Positions 1-11,073 of a stretch of DNA of 64,000 nucleotides are shown piece after piece. The notes below the pieces were generated by a model. The model did not search any database. It was not told where the DNA came from and saw only the letters and a program-made list of their open reading frames with translations. The position numbers were made by a program, and so were the translations under genes. This DNA comes from Phragmites australis (lineage: Eukaryota; Streptophyta; Magnoliopsida; Poales; Poaceae): contig NC_084933.1 of the NCBI RefSeq assembly GCF_958298935.1, forward strand, positions 1,657,001 through 1,721,000, given 5' to 3'. The first letter of the stretch is position 1, and each line of letters begins with the position of its first letter.

Positions 1-391
1 GCGTGACCAGGGGGTGTGACGTCCCTTAGACCCTTATTATCAGCCACCGCCGCTCTCGTTAGGGTGGGTTTTTGCTTAGATTATTCTGTCAAGAACAGTT
101 TCGCCGTTTCGTCGGTTTGTGAGACCCCAACTCGTGAGATTAATCATTCATCTGCAATTTGGTTGCATTCTTCCTTGTTCTTGCTTGTGTTCTTCGATTC
201 GCAGGCAAGGACTTTAGCCTTCTTGGCGAGGTCAACCGTGCAACGCCGGTTGATAACCATAGGAGACGTGGTGCTGCGATTGCGGGATTTCGGATCGTGT
301 TGTTCGGAAGCCGGATCGACTTGTGTCTCGTTTCCACCAAATCGAGAGTTACCAGAACCTTTCGGAAGATCAGGAGCCCTTGTTCATACTA
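1..391 (+). repeat. 5' LTR (3' part) of chromovirus-like Ty3/gypsy element 1
   Basis: The block is about 95% alike to 2569-2959 and, inverted, to 33391-33766, so it is the right part of a long terminal repeat. Its left part lies outside the window. It ends ...TTCATACTA at 391, and a primer binding site follows two bases later. Family LTRs in this window are 918-949 bp, start TGATG and end in CATCA, ATTA or ACTA. The open frame over 16-423 recurs in all copies only because the copies are similar; I do not call it a gene. Confidence 0.85.
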
Positions 392-393
392 AG

Positions 394-412
394 TGGTATT
401 CAGAGCTTCAGG
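394..412 (+). promoter_or_regulatory. Primer binding site, initiator-Met tRNA type
   Basis: The sequence TGGTATTCAGAGC matches the usual plant initiator-Met primer site TGGTATCAGAGC with one inserted base. It lies two bases after the LTR end, where minus-strand DNA synthesis would be primed. Confidence 0.75.
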
Positions 413-1538
413 TATACCGTTAGGTTCATATCTACCCTTAGTTTGGAGTGTTTTCGCCTTTGTTCCATAGTCCACTGCCATATCGTTTTTTTTTCCTGTC
501 CTACAACCCTTCCGCGCCTTTAGCTTTTGCATATTTCAGTTTCAGAGTTCGTCGTGTTGAGTTTGTGTCCTGGTCAAGGTCTTGTTGCTGGTTAGGTCGT
601 GTTAGAGTCCAGTTCGTGTGTTTTCCCCCACCGTTTCCATCAAACCCTAGCCTCTGTCGCATATTTTCCCCACTTTCTTCCCGTTTTGTCCTCTAATTCG
701 GAGTCGTTTCTCAAATCGGGCATAACTTTCGCGTACGAACTCCGTTTTCAGAAAAGTCACAGAGTTTTTCGCATCGAAACGGCATTTCGGATCCGTTCGT
801 CCCCCCGCTTCACCAGGTTCGGCGAAATCAGAATTCCCAAATTCGCCTCCGAAGTTTGAGTTTTCAATTTCCAAATATTTTTCTCATTTTTCGGCTGAAC
901 TTCAGAAAATTCTACAGGCCACGTCTTTCACTTGTTTAAGCTCAAATTTTCTGTGGTTCCCTATTGTGTGCTCCTAAGTGAAAAAAAAATATCAAAAAAT
1001 AAAAAGAAAAAGTCGAATTTTCCCAAAAAAACAACGACAGCCCAAAAAAATAAAAAAAAGAGAGGGGCAAAAGAGGAACAATATCTAGAGGAGCACATAG
1101 AGAAGGGCAAAGTGAGCTGTGTTAGCGTGTGCTGTTTAGTTCTTTGTTTCTGTTGCTCTTGCTATCCATCATACTTGTTTCTCCACCTTGTTTATCACAC
1201 ATACTTGGTACTTGCAACACTTTAGGCCAGCAACGAGAACAAGTACTTGGGACTATAATTCAGCATTACTATCTGTTTCTAATTTGTGTTCCACATATAC
1301 ATATTTGTTCTCTTTGTGTGCCTTCCAAGCTCCACAGATTCTTCTGGACAGCACTGGTTTGCATCCCTGCAATCGCTCGCACGCCTTCCAGGTATCCTTT
1401 GCTTTGCTGGTAAGAACCCTGGTAAGAGCTTGGTAAGGTGTCTACCTTTGCTGATCTTGATTGAGAGGCACCACTCCACCTTTGTAGTACGATTATTAGG
1501 GATAACCTTCACTGTTTGTTGTTGTGTTTGTTTCCACA
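413..1538 (+). other. Untranslated leader of gypsy element 1
   Basis: This 1.1-kb stretch lies between primer site and gag. It has a T-rich first half, an A-rich tract near 980-1070 and no credible protein. Long leaders are common in plant Ty3/gypsy elements. Nothing else was recognised. Confidence 0.6.
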
Positions 1539-2393
1539 ATGTCAGTTGAAGGAGATAAAACGTCAAAGGACTTCAAGGAGTGTGTCAGCCAAGAGCAGCT
1601 ACAAGCTGTTGTAGACAATGCTCAGAAGGAGATGAAGGAGACAGTCATCAAGGCTGTCACTGAAGCGATAATTGAGATGAAACTCGCAAACGCGGTTGAG
1701 CGGGTGGACAAACGGTTATCCGAGCTCACCGACAGGGTAAATGCTTTGGAAAACCGTCCTGTGCACAACGAAGATGTGAATGGAAGCAACACCGGTGATG
1801 AGTTGTATGATGACGATGTTAATGTTGATCCAGCGGCGACATTGCAAAACAGATTACGGCGTCGTCTTCGCACTAACACCACAGGTATGGGTGGCGTTCC
1901 ACATCACCACCACCATCGAGGTATGTATAATCGAGCTCCTGAAGATCCTTATGCTAAGGTTAAATTTACTATACCTTCTTTTTCAGGACATTATGATGCT
2001 GAGGGATATCTTGATTGGGAGATGACAGTAGAGCAAAAATTTAGTGCCCACCAAGTACCTGAACAACATAGAGTTAGACAAGCCACTAGTGAGTTTAAAG
2101 ATTTTGCTATTATTTGGTGGACTGGTTTAGCTGCAGATGGTGCCACACCTCGTACATGGGAAGAGCTTAAGGTTGCTATGCGTGATAGATTTGTTCCCCC
2201 ATCTTATCATAGAGACCTGCATAAGAAATTGATGCGCTTAGAACAGGGAGATAAATCTGTGCAGGATTATTATGGTGAGCTTCAAAAGGGCTTGATGCGT
2301 TGTGGCATAGTAGAGGGAAACGAAGATTCTATTTGTCGATTTTATTCGGGCACCAAATCCAAGAGTCACTACACGACCTTCAGGCTCAGGTAA
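1539..2393 (+). pseudogene. gag: Ty3/gypsy gag, truncated
   Basis: The frame starts MSVEGDKTSKDF at 1539. An upstream in-frame Met exists at 1524, but this one begins the typical Gag leader. A charged N-terminal helix follows, then a linker with a His run, then a retrotransposon Gag core: FTIPSFSGHYDAEGYLDWE, WWTGLAAD, TWEELKVAMRDRFVP and YYGELQKGLMRCG. Gag would form the particle that packages element RNA. The product stops at about 285 residues, before any CCHC zinc knuckle, because the frame runs into a rearranged joint with the right LTR. Protease, RT and integrase of this element are absent, so it cannot move alone. Confidence 0.85.
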
Positions 2394-2426
2394 AAATTCT
2401 GGCATTGTGGCATAGTAGAGGGAAAC
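2300..2426 (+). repeat. 22-bp direct duplication at the gag/LTR deletion joint
   Basis: The same 22 bases (TTGTGGCATAGTAGAGGGAA plus AC) lie at 2300-2321 inside gag and at 2405-2426 just before sequence matching the LTR resumes. The 83 bases between look like a scrambled Gag remnant. This suggests a template switch or repair joint that removed the pol region and the start of the 3' LTR. Confidence 0.6.
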
Positions 2427-2959
2427 CAATGGCATTGGTTTGAGGTCCAAATTCCTTCTGAGTCAACGGGAAACGTCGAAACAAGTCAGCATCCAGAATC
2501 TGTCCCGGTGCTGCGTCACCGTTTTTTGGTCCGTTGGGCCGTGTATCGTCATTGAGCCCATTAGGGGGGCGTGACCAGGGGTTGTGACGACCCTTAGACC
2601 CTTATTATCAACCGCCGCCACTCTCGTTAGGGCGGGTTTTTGCTTAGATTATTCTGTCAAGAACAGTTTCGCCGTTTCGTCGGTTTGTGAGACCCCAACT
2701 CGTGAGATTAATCATTCATCTGCAATTTGGTTGCATTCTTCCTTGTTCTTGCTTGTGTTCTTCGATTCGCAGGCAAGGACTTTAGCCTTCTTGTTGAGGT
2801 CAACCGTGCAACGCCGGTTGATAACCATAGGAGACGTGGTGCTGCGATTGCGGGGTTTCGGATCGTGTTGTTCGGAAGCCGGATCGACTTGTGTCTCGTT
2901 TCCACTAAATCGAGAGTTACCAGAACCTTTCGGAAGATCGGGAACCCTTGTTCATACTA
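2418..2959 (+). repeat. Truncated 3' LTR of gypsy element 1
   Basis: It aligns with the solo LTR at 33391-34308 (reverse complement) from the motif GGAAACCAATGGC onward and ends ...TTCATACTA at 2959. The first roughly 380 bases of the LTR, including TGATG and the coding tail seen in other copies, are missing, replaced by gag. The next base starts in-frame RT of a different (Tat) element. Confidence 0.8.
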
Positions 2960-4097
2960 CCAGATTGTCGATTTCACTGCGGGGTGCAATCTTTTGAGTT
3001 TTCTTGATGCAAACTCGGGCTATCACCAAATTCGCATGGCTAAGCAAGATGAAGAAAAAACTTCTTTTATTTCCCCTGTGGGGACTTACTGCTATGTGTC
3101 TATGCCCTTTGGCTTGTGCAACGCTGGATCTTCGTTCCAGCGAGCCGTCCGCGTTATCCTTAACACGTAGGTTGGTCGTTACGTCGAAGTGTATATCGAC
3201 GACATCGTGGTCAAGTCCCAGGAATGGGTCACCCTGCTGGAAGACTTGGCCGAGATGTTCAACAGTCTCCGCAGCACGCGCCTGAAGCTCAATCCCGAGA
3301 AGTGCATATTCAGGGTACCCGCGGGCAAACTCCTCGGCTTCTTGGTCTCCAGTCGCGGAATCGAGGCCAATCCCAGAAGATCCGGGTCATCGAGCAGATG
3401 CGTCCCCAGCTCGGCTCAAAGGAGTACAGTGTCTCGCTGGATGCATGGTAGCCTTGGGGCGCTTCATCTCCAAGCTCGGGGAGCGGGGGCTCCCACTCTT
3501 CAAATTGCTGAAGAAGACCAGTCGTTTCGACTGGCCGCTGGAGACCGAGCAGGCCTTCCAAGACTTAAAAAAGGTACCTCACCTTGCCGCCCGTACTGGT
3601 GGCCCCCGGCGAGGGCGAACCTCTATTGCTCTACATATCGGCCACTCCTCATGTCATGAGCATGGTGCTGGTGGTGGAGCGTGATGAGTGCCTAGGTTAA
3701 GGTGCTGGATCCGAGCTCCCGGTAGCCCCCAAGCAGCCTCCAGGATGCGGGACCGGTCCCGACCAAGGAGTTGAGCTCGGGACCTCGGCTGGCTCTGAAC
3801 TCTGCTTTGAGCTCGGGGGCTGTGGCAAGGCCTCAGGCGAGGCCGCAGTCGGGGGCCGATGGATACAACGACCGGTGTACTTCGTCATTGAAGTCCTCCG
3901 GGATGCCAAGACGAGATACCCTCAATCATAGAAGATGCGACACTACTTCCAGACGCACAAAGTCTCGGTGGTGACCACGTACCCACTAAGACCGATCCTG
4001 CGGAATTGAGAAGGTACCGGGCGGATCGTCAAGTGGGCGATCGAGCTCGCAGAATTCGATCTGCACTTCATCAGTCACCACGATCAAAAGCCAGGCA
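2960..4097 (+). pseudogene. pol: Tat-lineage gypsy reverse transcriptase/RNase H, broken
   Basis: RT motifs read QIVDFTAGCNLLSFLDANSG, SPVGTYCYVSMPFGLCNAGS, then after a stop near 3168 VEVYIDDIVVKSQEW, and LKLNPEKCIFRVPAGKLLGF. YIDD is the catalytic motif. RT begins abruptly at 2960 without the upstream RT blocks, Gag or protease, because gypsy element 1 is inserted here; the missing half should lie left of the window. Several stops and frame changes after 3390 break the RNase H part (PRLKKGTSPCRPYWW lies in a shifted frame). Confidence 0.85.
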
Positions 4098-4760
4098 TTG
4101 TCCGACTTTGTGGCAGAGTGGACGCCGGTCCCCGAGATCGACAACGAAGAATTGTCCGCGTACCCCAGGCAAGACGGACTCGAGTACTGGGTCATGCACT
4201 TTGACGGCTCCCTCACGCTGAAGGGCGCGGGGGCTAGAGTGGTGCTCACCTCCTCGATAGGTCAAGTACTCCAGTATGTCGTGCAGTTGCATTTCCGAGC
4301 AATAAACAACATGGTGGAATACGAAGACCTCATCGCTGGACTTCGAGCAGTGGTGGGTCTCGGGATTCGGCGGCTGCTTGTCAAAGGTGACTCCCAACTG
4401 GTAGTCAACCAAGTATCAAAAGAATACCAGTGCGCAGACCCGCAGATGGCGGCATACGTGGCAGAAGTCAGGAGGCTGGAGCGGCACTTTGACGTCCTAG
4501 AGCTGCGGCATATACCCCGCCGCGACAACACCATGGCTGATGACCTCTCCCGCCTGGCTTCCGCCCGGGCGTTCGTCCCGGCCGGAACCTTTGAAGAAAG
4601 GCTCACACGGCCATCCATCCTGTCTGCCGACCAGGATGAAGGGGAACCCTCGAGCTCAGCCGAGGGGACCAAGGCCGCACCTTCAGTGGGAGGTCCCGTC
4701 AAGGTGCCGCCGCCCGGCGAGTGCGTTGCACTTGCCTGTAGTCCTCAGGAACCCTCATGA
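4098..4760 (+). pseudogene. pol: Second (archaeal-type) RNase H domain of the Tat element
   Basis: An open stretch reads YWVMHFDGSLTLKGAGARVV, EYEDLIAGLRAVVGLGIRRL, VKGDSQLVVNQVSKEYQ and HIPRRDNTMADDLSRLAS. These are the D..E..D blocks and the C-terminal ADDLSRLA block of the extra RNase H that Tat-lineage gypsy elements carry between RT/RNase H and integrase. The usual EAEYEAL is here VEYEDL. This second RNase H assigns the element to Tat rather than to the chromoviruses. Confidence 0.85.
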
Positions 4761-4766
4761 ATCGAT

Positions 4767-5993
4767 GAGATCCGAGGGTACTTGAAAGAAAACATCCTTC
4801 CCGAGGATGACTCCTCTGTAGAGAGGATTGCACGACAGTCCAAACACTATGCCTTAGTAGATGGGGATCTCTACCAGCGCGGCACGGATGGTGTCCTCCT
4901 GAAATGCATCACCCGGGAGGAAGGCAGTGAGCTCCTCACTGAGATCTACGAGGGCGAGTGCAGTGGCCATGCATCATTCCGCACGCTGGTCGGGAAGGCC
5001 TTTCAGCATGGTTTCTACTAGCCAACAGCCCTCCTGGATGCTTCTGAGCTGGTTCGGCGCTGTAGGGCGTGCCAGTTCCATGCAAAGCAGATTCACCAGC
5101 CAGCTCAGGCTCTTCATACCATCCCCCTGTCTTGACCCTTCGCGGTCTGGGGGCTGGACATCTTGGGTCCATTCCCCCGAGCAGTCGGGGGCTATGAGTA
5201 CCTATACGTCTCTATCGACAAGTTCACCAAGTGGCCGGAGGCGGTACCAGTAATCCAAGGTCAACAAAAACACGATGGTCCTATTCATCCACGGTATCAC
5301 AAGTCACTTCGGCGTCCCGAACAGGATCATCACCGACAATGGCACCCGATTCGCAAGTGCCCTGTTCGGGGAATACTGCGAGGACCTCGGGATCAAGCTT
5401 TGCTTTGCCTCTGTTGCTCGTCCCTGTAGCAATGGACAAGTGGAGCGCACGAATGCTGAGATTCTGAAGGGGCTCAAGACCCGGACCTACGACGTGCTTG
5501 CAAAGAATGGGAAAGGGTGGATCGATGAGCTACCTGCTGTGTTATGGGCCAACCGAACCACACCAAGCCGAGCCACCGGGGAGGCGCCTTTCTTCCTCGT
5601 CTACGGCACCAAAGCTATCCTCCCCTCCGAGCTTACACTCAGCTCACCTTGGGTGAATGCATACTCGGAGGGTGAAAAAGAACAGCGAAGACGCAACAAC
5701 GTCGAGTACTTGGAAGAGCGTCGGTGATGAGCTGCCGTCAGAGCCGCCAGATATCAGCAGAGCCTGAGGCGCTAACATCAGCGCCGTGTCTGGGCCCGGT
5801 CGCTCGAGGTTGGGATTTGGTTCTCCGACGCGCTCAGATGAGCAAAGGAAAGAACAAGCTCTCCCCCATGTGGGAAGGCCCCTTCATCGTGACCAGTACC
5901 CCATGGCAAGGCTTGTTTCGATTGGCCATAGAGGACGGGCAGCCTCTCTCGAATGCATGGAACATCGAGCACCTTCGCAAATTTTATCCATAG
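4767..5993 (+). pseudogene. pol: Tat-lineage integrase, frameshifted
   Basis: In order: an N-terminal zinc-finger region (GECSGHASFRTLVGKAF, RRCRACQFHAKQ) with a Trp-to-stop change at 5021, the core blocks VWGLDILGPFPRAVGGYEYL, IITDNGTRFAS and SNGQVERTNAEILKGL giving the D,D,E residues, and a C-terminal LEVGDLVLRRAQMSKGKNKL / LSPMWEGPFIV block ending HLRKFYP at 5991. Frame changes fall near 5160, 5265 and 5725. Integrase would insert the cDNA. The protein is dead in this copy, though the catalytic triad is still readable. Confidence 0.88.
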
Positions 5994-6044
5994 GTAAGCG
6001 TGTCTGTGCTCAGGCCAACTAGGCTAGGGGTCTTTCCCCTACCC

Positions 6045-7660
6045 AAGTTGGCTGGGAGCTGATACCAACCACGTAAGTTATCACTTGCTATTTAAATTTG
6101 TCACATCTGTATGAATCATTAATATACACCTATATTGCTCTTGTTCCAAGTTTTCCTCTGGAACCCATGTGTTAATCTGCTTGATGAGATGCTCGACTCG
6201 TGTGTGAAAAACACGCTCTCTCTCATTTTCCCGCTGACAAAAAATGGATGCCAGTCGGTATGCGGCACAGGTGGCGATCGTTGACCTAAGTCCTTTGTGG
6301 TAGGCTATGGTGCCCGGCTGCTATGGAAATACCCCGAGCACTACTGAGCCTCTGGGGTTCTCGGGTAGTTCTACCACTCGAGCATGAATGGTCGGGACCA
6401 CCTAGTCCCCGGGGGCGGGCTGTCGGTGCTCGGCCTGGTTAATCCCACCCCGTACACCAGCGAACCATGGGACCTCTTGATCGTATCTCCGTTTGTGCAC
6501 TTTGTCGATCTGGGCATTCAAGAGGTCGCGAGTCAAAAACAAGAGCAAGCTACAATGAGTACCGCACCAACAAAGCGTAACAAGCAAAAAAACCTTGCCC
6601 ATTTGAGCTTGTAGGGAAAAGCTCGAGAACCAAGCGACCCGAGTACCAGGGCATTAGTACCCAGGGTGCTGCCAAGCCTCTGGGGTTCTCGGGTAATCCT
6701 ATCGCTCGGGCGTGAGTGGTCGGGACCACTTAGCCCCCGGGAAATGCTCGGGTGCTAAAAGGACGACCTGGGGGCTAAAGCGCTCTGCACAAGGGAATAC
6801 ACGTTTCCAGGAGGCCTGAGCACCGGGGCATCCACCCTTTCCTGGCCTAGTCAGCCGGGAGGCTGACACCAACTCGGTAAGTTACTACTTGGGGTATCTT
6901 CATAAAAAAGTCATGTGAATTTCCATTCATACATATGTAATAACTATTGTTCCTGAGTTATTCTCAGAACCCTCTTGTGCTAATTTGCTCGGCGAGGCGA
7001 TCTCCTCACGCGCAAAACGCTGCCCTCGTATTAGCTTTTCTGGAACGACAAAGATGAACGGTAGTCGATGTACCGCACAGGCGACGATCGCTGAACTAAG
7101 TCCTTTATGGTAGGCTGTGGTGCCCGGCTGGCATGGCAGTACCCTGAGCACTACCGAGTCTCTGGGGTTCTCGGGTAGTCCTACCGCTCGAGCATGAGTG
7201 GTCGGGACCACCTAGTCCCCGGGGTCAGGCTATCGATGCTCAGTCTGGTCAGTCCTACCATAGACACCACCGAACCATGGGGACTCTTGATTGCATTTCC
7301 TCCTGTGTGCGTCTCTGGTCTATATGTTTGAGAGGTCGCGAGACAAAAAGCATTCACGAGTCGCGGTGGGTACCGTGCCAAGTGGACTCACTTCCTGAGC
7401 AAAAGAGATTGTGTCTATTCGACTCAGCAGCCGTGTACCCGCAAGTGCCCAGGGGCTGCGCGCCCCGAGCACAGGATCCTACGCGTGGGCTCGGGGGCTG
7501 GATGCTCGGGAGCCAAGTACCATGAACACTACCGAACCCCCGAGGGTCTCGGGTAGTCCTGCTGCTCGAGCATGAGTGGCCGGGGCAACCTTGTTCTTGG
7601 GGGTAAACTGCCGGTGCTCGGCCTGGTCAGTGCCACCCCGGGCATCAGTACAAACGAAAT
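6045..7660 (+). repeat. Two ~0.8-kb tandem units in the Tat 3' region
   Basis: Unit 1 runs about 6045-6848 and unit 2 about 6849-7660. Each opens with a GGCTGggAG(G)CTGAcACCAAC-type block, continues through a CTAAGTCCTTTgTGGTAGGC block, then GGTGCCCGGCTG, then TCTGGGGTTCTCGGGTAGT and GGTCGGGACCACCTAGTCCC. Extra partial copies of the last two blocks lie near 6655-6760 and 7535-7640. Tat elements are known for non-coding tandem arrays between pol and the 3' LTR. The short frames across it are not genes. Confidence 0.75.
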
Positions 7661-7914
7661 CAAGGAAGGAGAAGTACAAAACGGAGTACGATTCCAAGGA
7701 CGACTTCTACTATACTGAAGGGAGCCAATCAACAGGGAATCACTTCCAGAATTACAACTTTCAAAAAGAAGAGAAACCCTAACTCATTGCGGGCTACGGA
7801 GGAGATCACGCATCATCACTACTGTCGCTGCCTAGGCCCGGCTACCGCACAAAAAATTCTGCCACTTCGGTGGCAACTTCGCGGACGGTTGTCCGAGCGG
7901 CAGCTTCCTACGCC

Positions 7915-9405
7915 TCAACAACGCCCTGCCACGTTGGCTCCAGCGGGATGGCGGGGTCTCGGCTGCGGTAGCAGGCGAGAATGTGTTTGGCCACATCCTG
8001 GGCCAGCGCACTCCCGGGTCGCCAGTTCCTGGACCGTGGCGGGGAGAGCCTCGAGGCGCCGAGCGATCTCCGAGAACCCAAGGGCAAGATGACCTAGTGT
8101 ATCCAGCCCTTGGGAAACCACCGTCACAGACCCGAGCCCGGCTGCCTCCATGGAGCCCCGCGCCTGCCGGAAGCCGTCCTGTATCATCGCTTTAACATGC
8201 GTCCGCTCTTGGCGGACGGCATTAAGATCCTCCTCGGCGTTCTTCAGCCAAGCTTCAAGACCCTTGTTGTTGGCGGTGACATCCTTCGCAACCCGTGCCT
8301 CCTGGAATTGGGCAGCCACCTCGGTGTGGGCCCGCTCCATTTGCTCGGCTCGGGCCTCGATGGCTTGCTCTCGGGCAATCACGCGTGCCTCCTGGATGGC
8401 GAGGCTCTCCTCCCAGGCGATGAGCGCTGATGACGCCAGGTCGGCGTTTATCTCGCGCAGCACAACCTGCTCCTCCCGGCGGAGAATGTTGGCATGGCCG
8501 TGTCCGAGATCTTAGGCTTGGCAGCGGAGGTCCGTCTCAGCGAATAGCGAGGCTTCCTCCCTCTTGCCGACAGCCTCCTCCCGTAAGGCAACCTCCTACT
8601 TGCGTAAAGCAAGCTGCTCCTCACTAGTGGCCAGCTCGCCAGTGCGCTCCTTCGACGCCTGGTCGCGCTTCGCCGCGAGCTACCCCAAGCGTTCGACCTC
8701 CTTCTGTGCGGCGACGGCATCCTGCTGCACCTCCTCCAAGGCCTCCCGCTTCGTGGTCAACTCCTGCAGGGACCTCTCATAAGCCATGCGGGCCATGGCC
8801 ACACGGGTCTGTAGGAGCTTGCGGGCCTCCTCCAGCCGGCCCCTTCCATCAACAAGGGCGGCGTGCTCTTCTTTGAGCTTTGCCCTCTCCGCCGCGATGG
8901 CCGCCTCAAGCTGCCCGATGACCTCCCCAGCACTCCCTAGCACCCCGGGGAGGGGTTCCGGGGCCTGGCCAGGGGATGGCCGAGAGCTGGATTCCCTCCG
9001 CGTCTTTTCAGCAGAGGCGCTCAGGGACCCCGACGACGGCCGCGCCAGCGCCACCCTTGTCGCGATGGCCTCCCCTGAAGCCGGTAGCTCCTCTCCAGTC
9101 GGAATGCTCGGGGCAGAGCCAGCCTGGCCTCTCAATTCAGGGCCGGGGGGAGGCTTCGGTTGCTCAGGAGACGCTCGGCTTCCTGAAGAGCCCTTGGGCG
9201 GCCTAGAACGGGAAGAGATCAACCCCCAGCCAAAACACGGGCAAAACAAGCTCGAAGAAAAAAGGGACTTACATGGTTTTTGGCCCGCGGTACCGCCATC
9301 GGGACTGCGGGATTTGGAACTCGGGGGCCTTCGGCTTGGGCTCCGGCCTTCTCCTCTTCGGGGGTGGGCTCTGGCCCCCGGGTCGTAGTGAACTAGCCCC
9401 AGCAT
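7915..9405 (-). pseudogene. Antisense gene of the Tat element, coiled-coil half
   Basis: Read on the minus strand, 9405-8680 and then 8463-7915 give one broken frame. A Pro/Ser-rich stretch is followed by a long Glu/Ala/Arg-rich heptad region (LEAAIAAERAKLKEEHAAL, REALEEVQQDAVAAQKEVER, IEARAEQMERAHTEVAAQFQ). This is the C-terminal, coiled-coil part of the antisense gene found 3' of pol in Tat-lineage elements. Stops near 8680 and 8517 break it. Its function is not known to me; the opposing + strand frames are its shadows. Confidence 0.65.
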
Positions 9406-9699
9406 CCACCCCAGAACCTGCTCCCGAGGGCTAGCCAGTTCGGCCGCCAGCTGTTGCGCCGCCAGCCGTCAACCGAGGGTCTCTGCGTGGGGATGGCAGA
9501 GGTGATGGCGACGGAGAGGGCGAGGACAGTAGGGCGATGGGCGACTGGGGATGCTTCCCCTTGCCCCCCTGGCTCGGCGATCTGCCATCGTCTACAGCAG
9601 CGCCTCACCCTCCGTTGTCGTCTGCCCCGGGAATGTGCAGTGCCCCGGGGTCTCGACGCCCCGTGCGGTACGTCGGCCCCTAGGCGTCGAAGACCGACA

Positions 9700-10427
9700 T
9701 CAACTCCTCAGAGCCATCCGGCCCGGTTCCAAATAGAGCGCCAGGTCTTCACGTGGTAGGACTGCCCGGGCGAGGTCTTTGACGCCAGTTATCACCTTGA
9801 GCAGTGCCGCCAGGGCTCCCTCATTGAGGTTCCCACCGCCGTCTATACACGTCCTCGTCACATCGCGAGACCCGGTGTACATCCAGATGGGAGGGACGCG
9901 TTCCCTCAGGGGTGCCAGCCATCGGCGTAGGAAGTCGGTGACCACCATCAGCGAGGTGAGCCCCAAAAACGCAGATCTTCGATGCGGTTCAGCACTGGGC
10001 GCAGGCAGGCATCCGCCGCGGGAGCCGACTCCTAGACCCGCTTGTTGGACTCTGCTGGTGACCGGGGTAGCAAAAGGTGGTCGTGGGGGCTGACGTCGAC
10101 GTAGACCCAGTCCCGGCACCAGTCGTCCCACTTGCCGTGCAGCACCTGCTGGATGTAGGCGTCGCCGACACCCTCCCGCAAGTGAAAGTTGCAGCAGCCC
10201 ACGACCTCCGCATCGTCCGACCCTTTCTTCTTCCCGACCGCCCAGAGGATGAAGAAGTGCCGGAACAGCGCCACAGACGACGGCACCCCTACGAACATCT
10301 CGCAGAGGTGGGCGAAGGCCGCCAGGATCACCACCGAGTTCGGGCTCAGGTGGGCCAACTGGACGCCATAGGTGTCCAGCACCTGCATGAAGAATGCCGG
10401 AAACGGCGGCACTAGACTGGCGGCCAC
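9700..10427 (-). pseudogene. Antisense gene of the Tat element, Transposase_28-like domain
   Basis: The minus-strand frame from 10427 reads PPFPAFFMQVLDTYGVQLAH, LSPNSVVILAAFAHLCEMFV, GVPSSVALFRHFFIL and WVYVDVSPH. This matches the plant 'putative gypsy-type transposon' family (Pfam Transposase_28, recalled not searched), usually a host annotation of the Tat antisense gene. A shift near 10100 moves reading to the frame ending at 9700 (LTSLMVVTDFLRRWLAPLRE). It transcribes toward the element's own pol. Confidence 0.7.
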
Positions 10428-11073
10428 GAAAGAGGTGAAGATGACGATCTACCCTAGCCCACGCGGGGCGGGCGGATGGGTGTCCAGCGTCACCACCGAT
10501 GCTCCCCGTTGTCTAGCGGGGACCATAAGCATCCGCACCTTCTCCGCGCCCTCCTCGTTCAGGAGGCGGGATTTCGGCAGAATGGCACTGTCGTTCAATG
10601 CTCCCCGACGGCTGCCTCCTACCCTTGGCATTTTTAGGGGTGGGAAATGCGCTGGAAGTGGCTGGAGTGAAGGTGCACTGAAGGCTGAGAGAGGCTCCCA
10701 GTGCTCAAGAATGGCGAAAGCAAGAATGGCGATGAAGGAAGGCGACTATCCGTTGCCTCTCCCCTTTTTATTGCTGGGGTTCAAACGCCTTATTCCTCGG
10801 CGCAGTAAATGAGGCACGTTTTCCTCGGTCCACGCGGAAGCTTGGGTGTCTCCCGCCTCATCATCGTCTTCCTCGAAAGTCAAAATGGCGCGCGCCCTTT
10901 CGGCTCCTCCTTGGGTTATACCAAGAGCTTGGGCCCAAAAATTGCAAGGCCCGCAAAGATTTCGGCACCGGGCGATAGAAAGCCATGTGGCACCAATGCT
11001 GTGATCGGCCTCGAAGATATAGGGCCCCACACTTAGTCTCTAGTCCATCACTTGCCGATGGGCCCGGGGCTGC
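10428..11073 (-). other. Upstream part of the Tat antisense gene and spacer to the 3' LTR
   Basis: Minus-strand frames at 11030-10746 (ending RLNPSNKKGRGNG) and 10631-10449 may be leader or further pieces of the antisense gene, but I see no domain. The last bases before the LTR (GGGCCCGGGGC, 11060-11070) are purine-poor for a plus-strand primer, so the tract may be degraded. Confidence 0.35.

Noticed and set aside
16..423. Recurring frames at 16-423, 2584-2997 and 33766-33344
   Set aside because: They recur because they lie in copies of one LTR. They have no domain and cross the LTR border.
8786..9388. Plus-strand 200-codon frame
   Set aside because: Shadow of the Tat antisense coiled-coil gene on the other strand.
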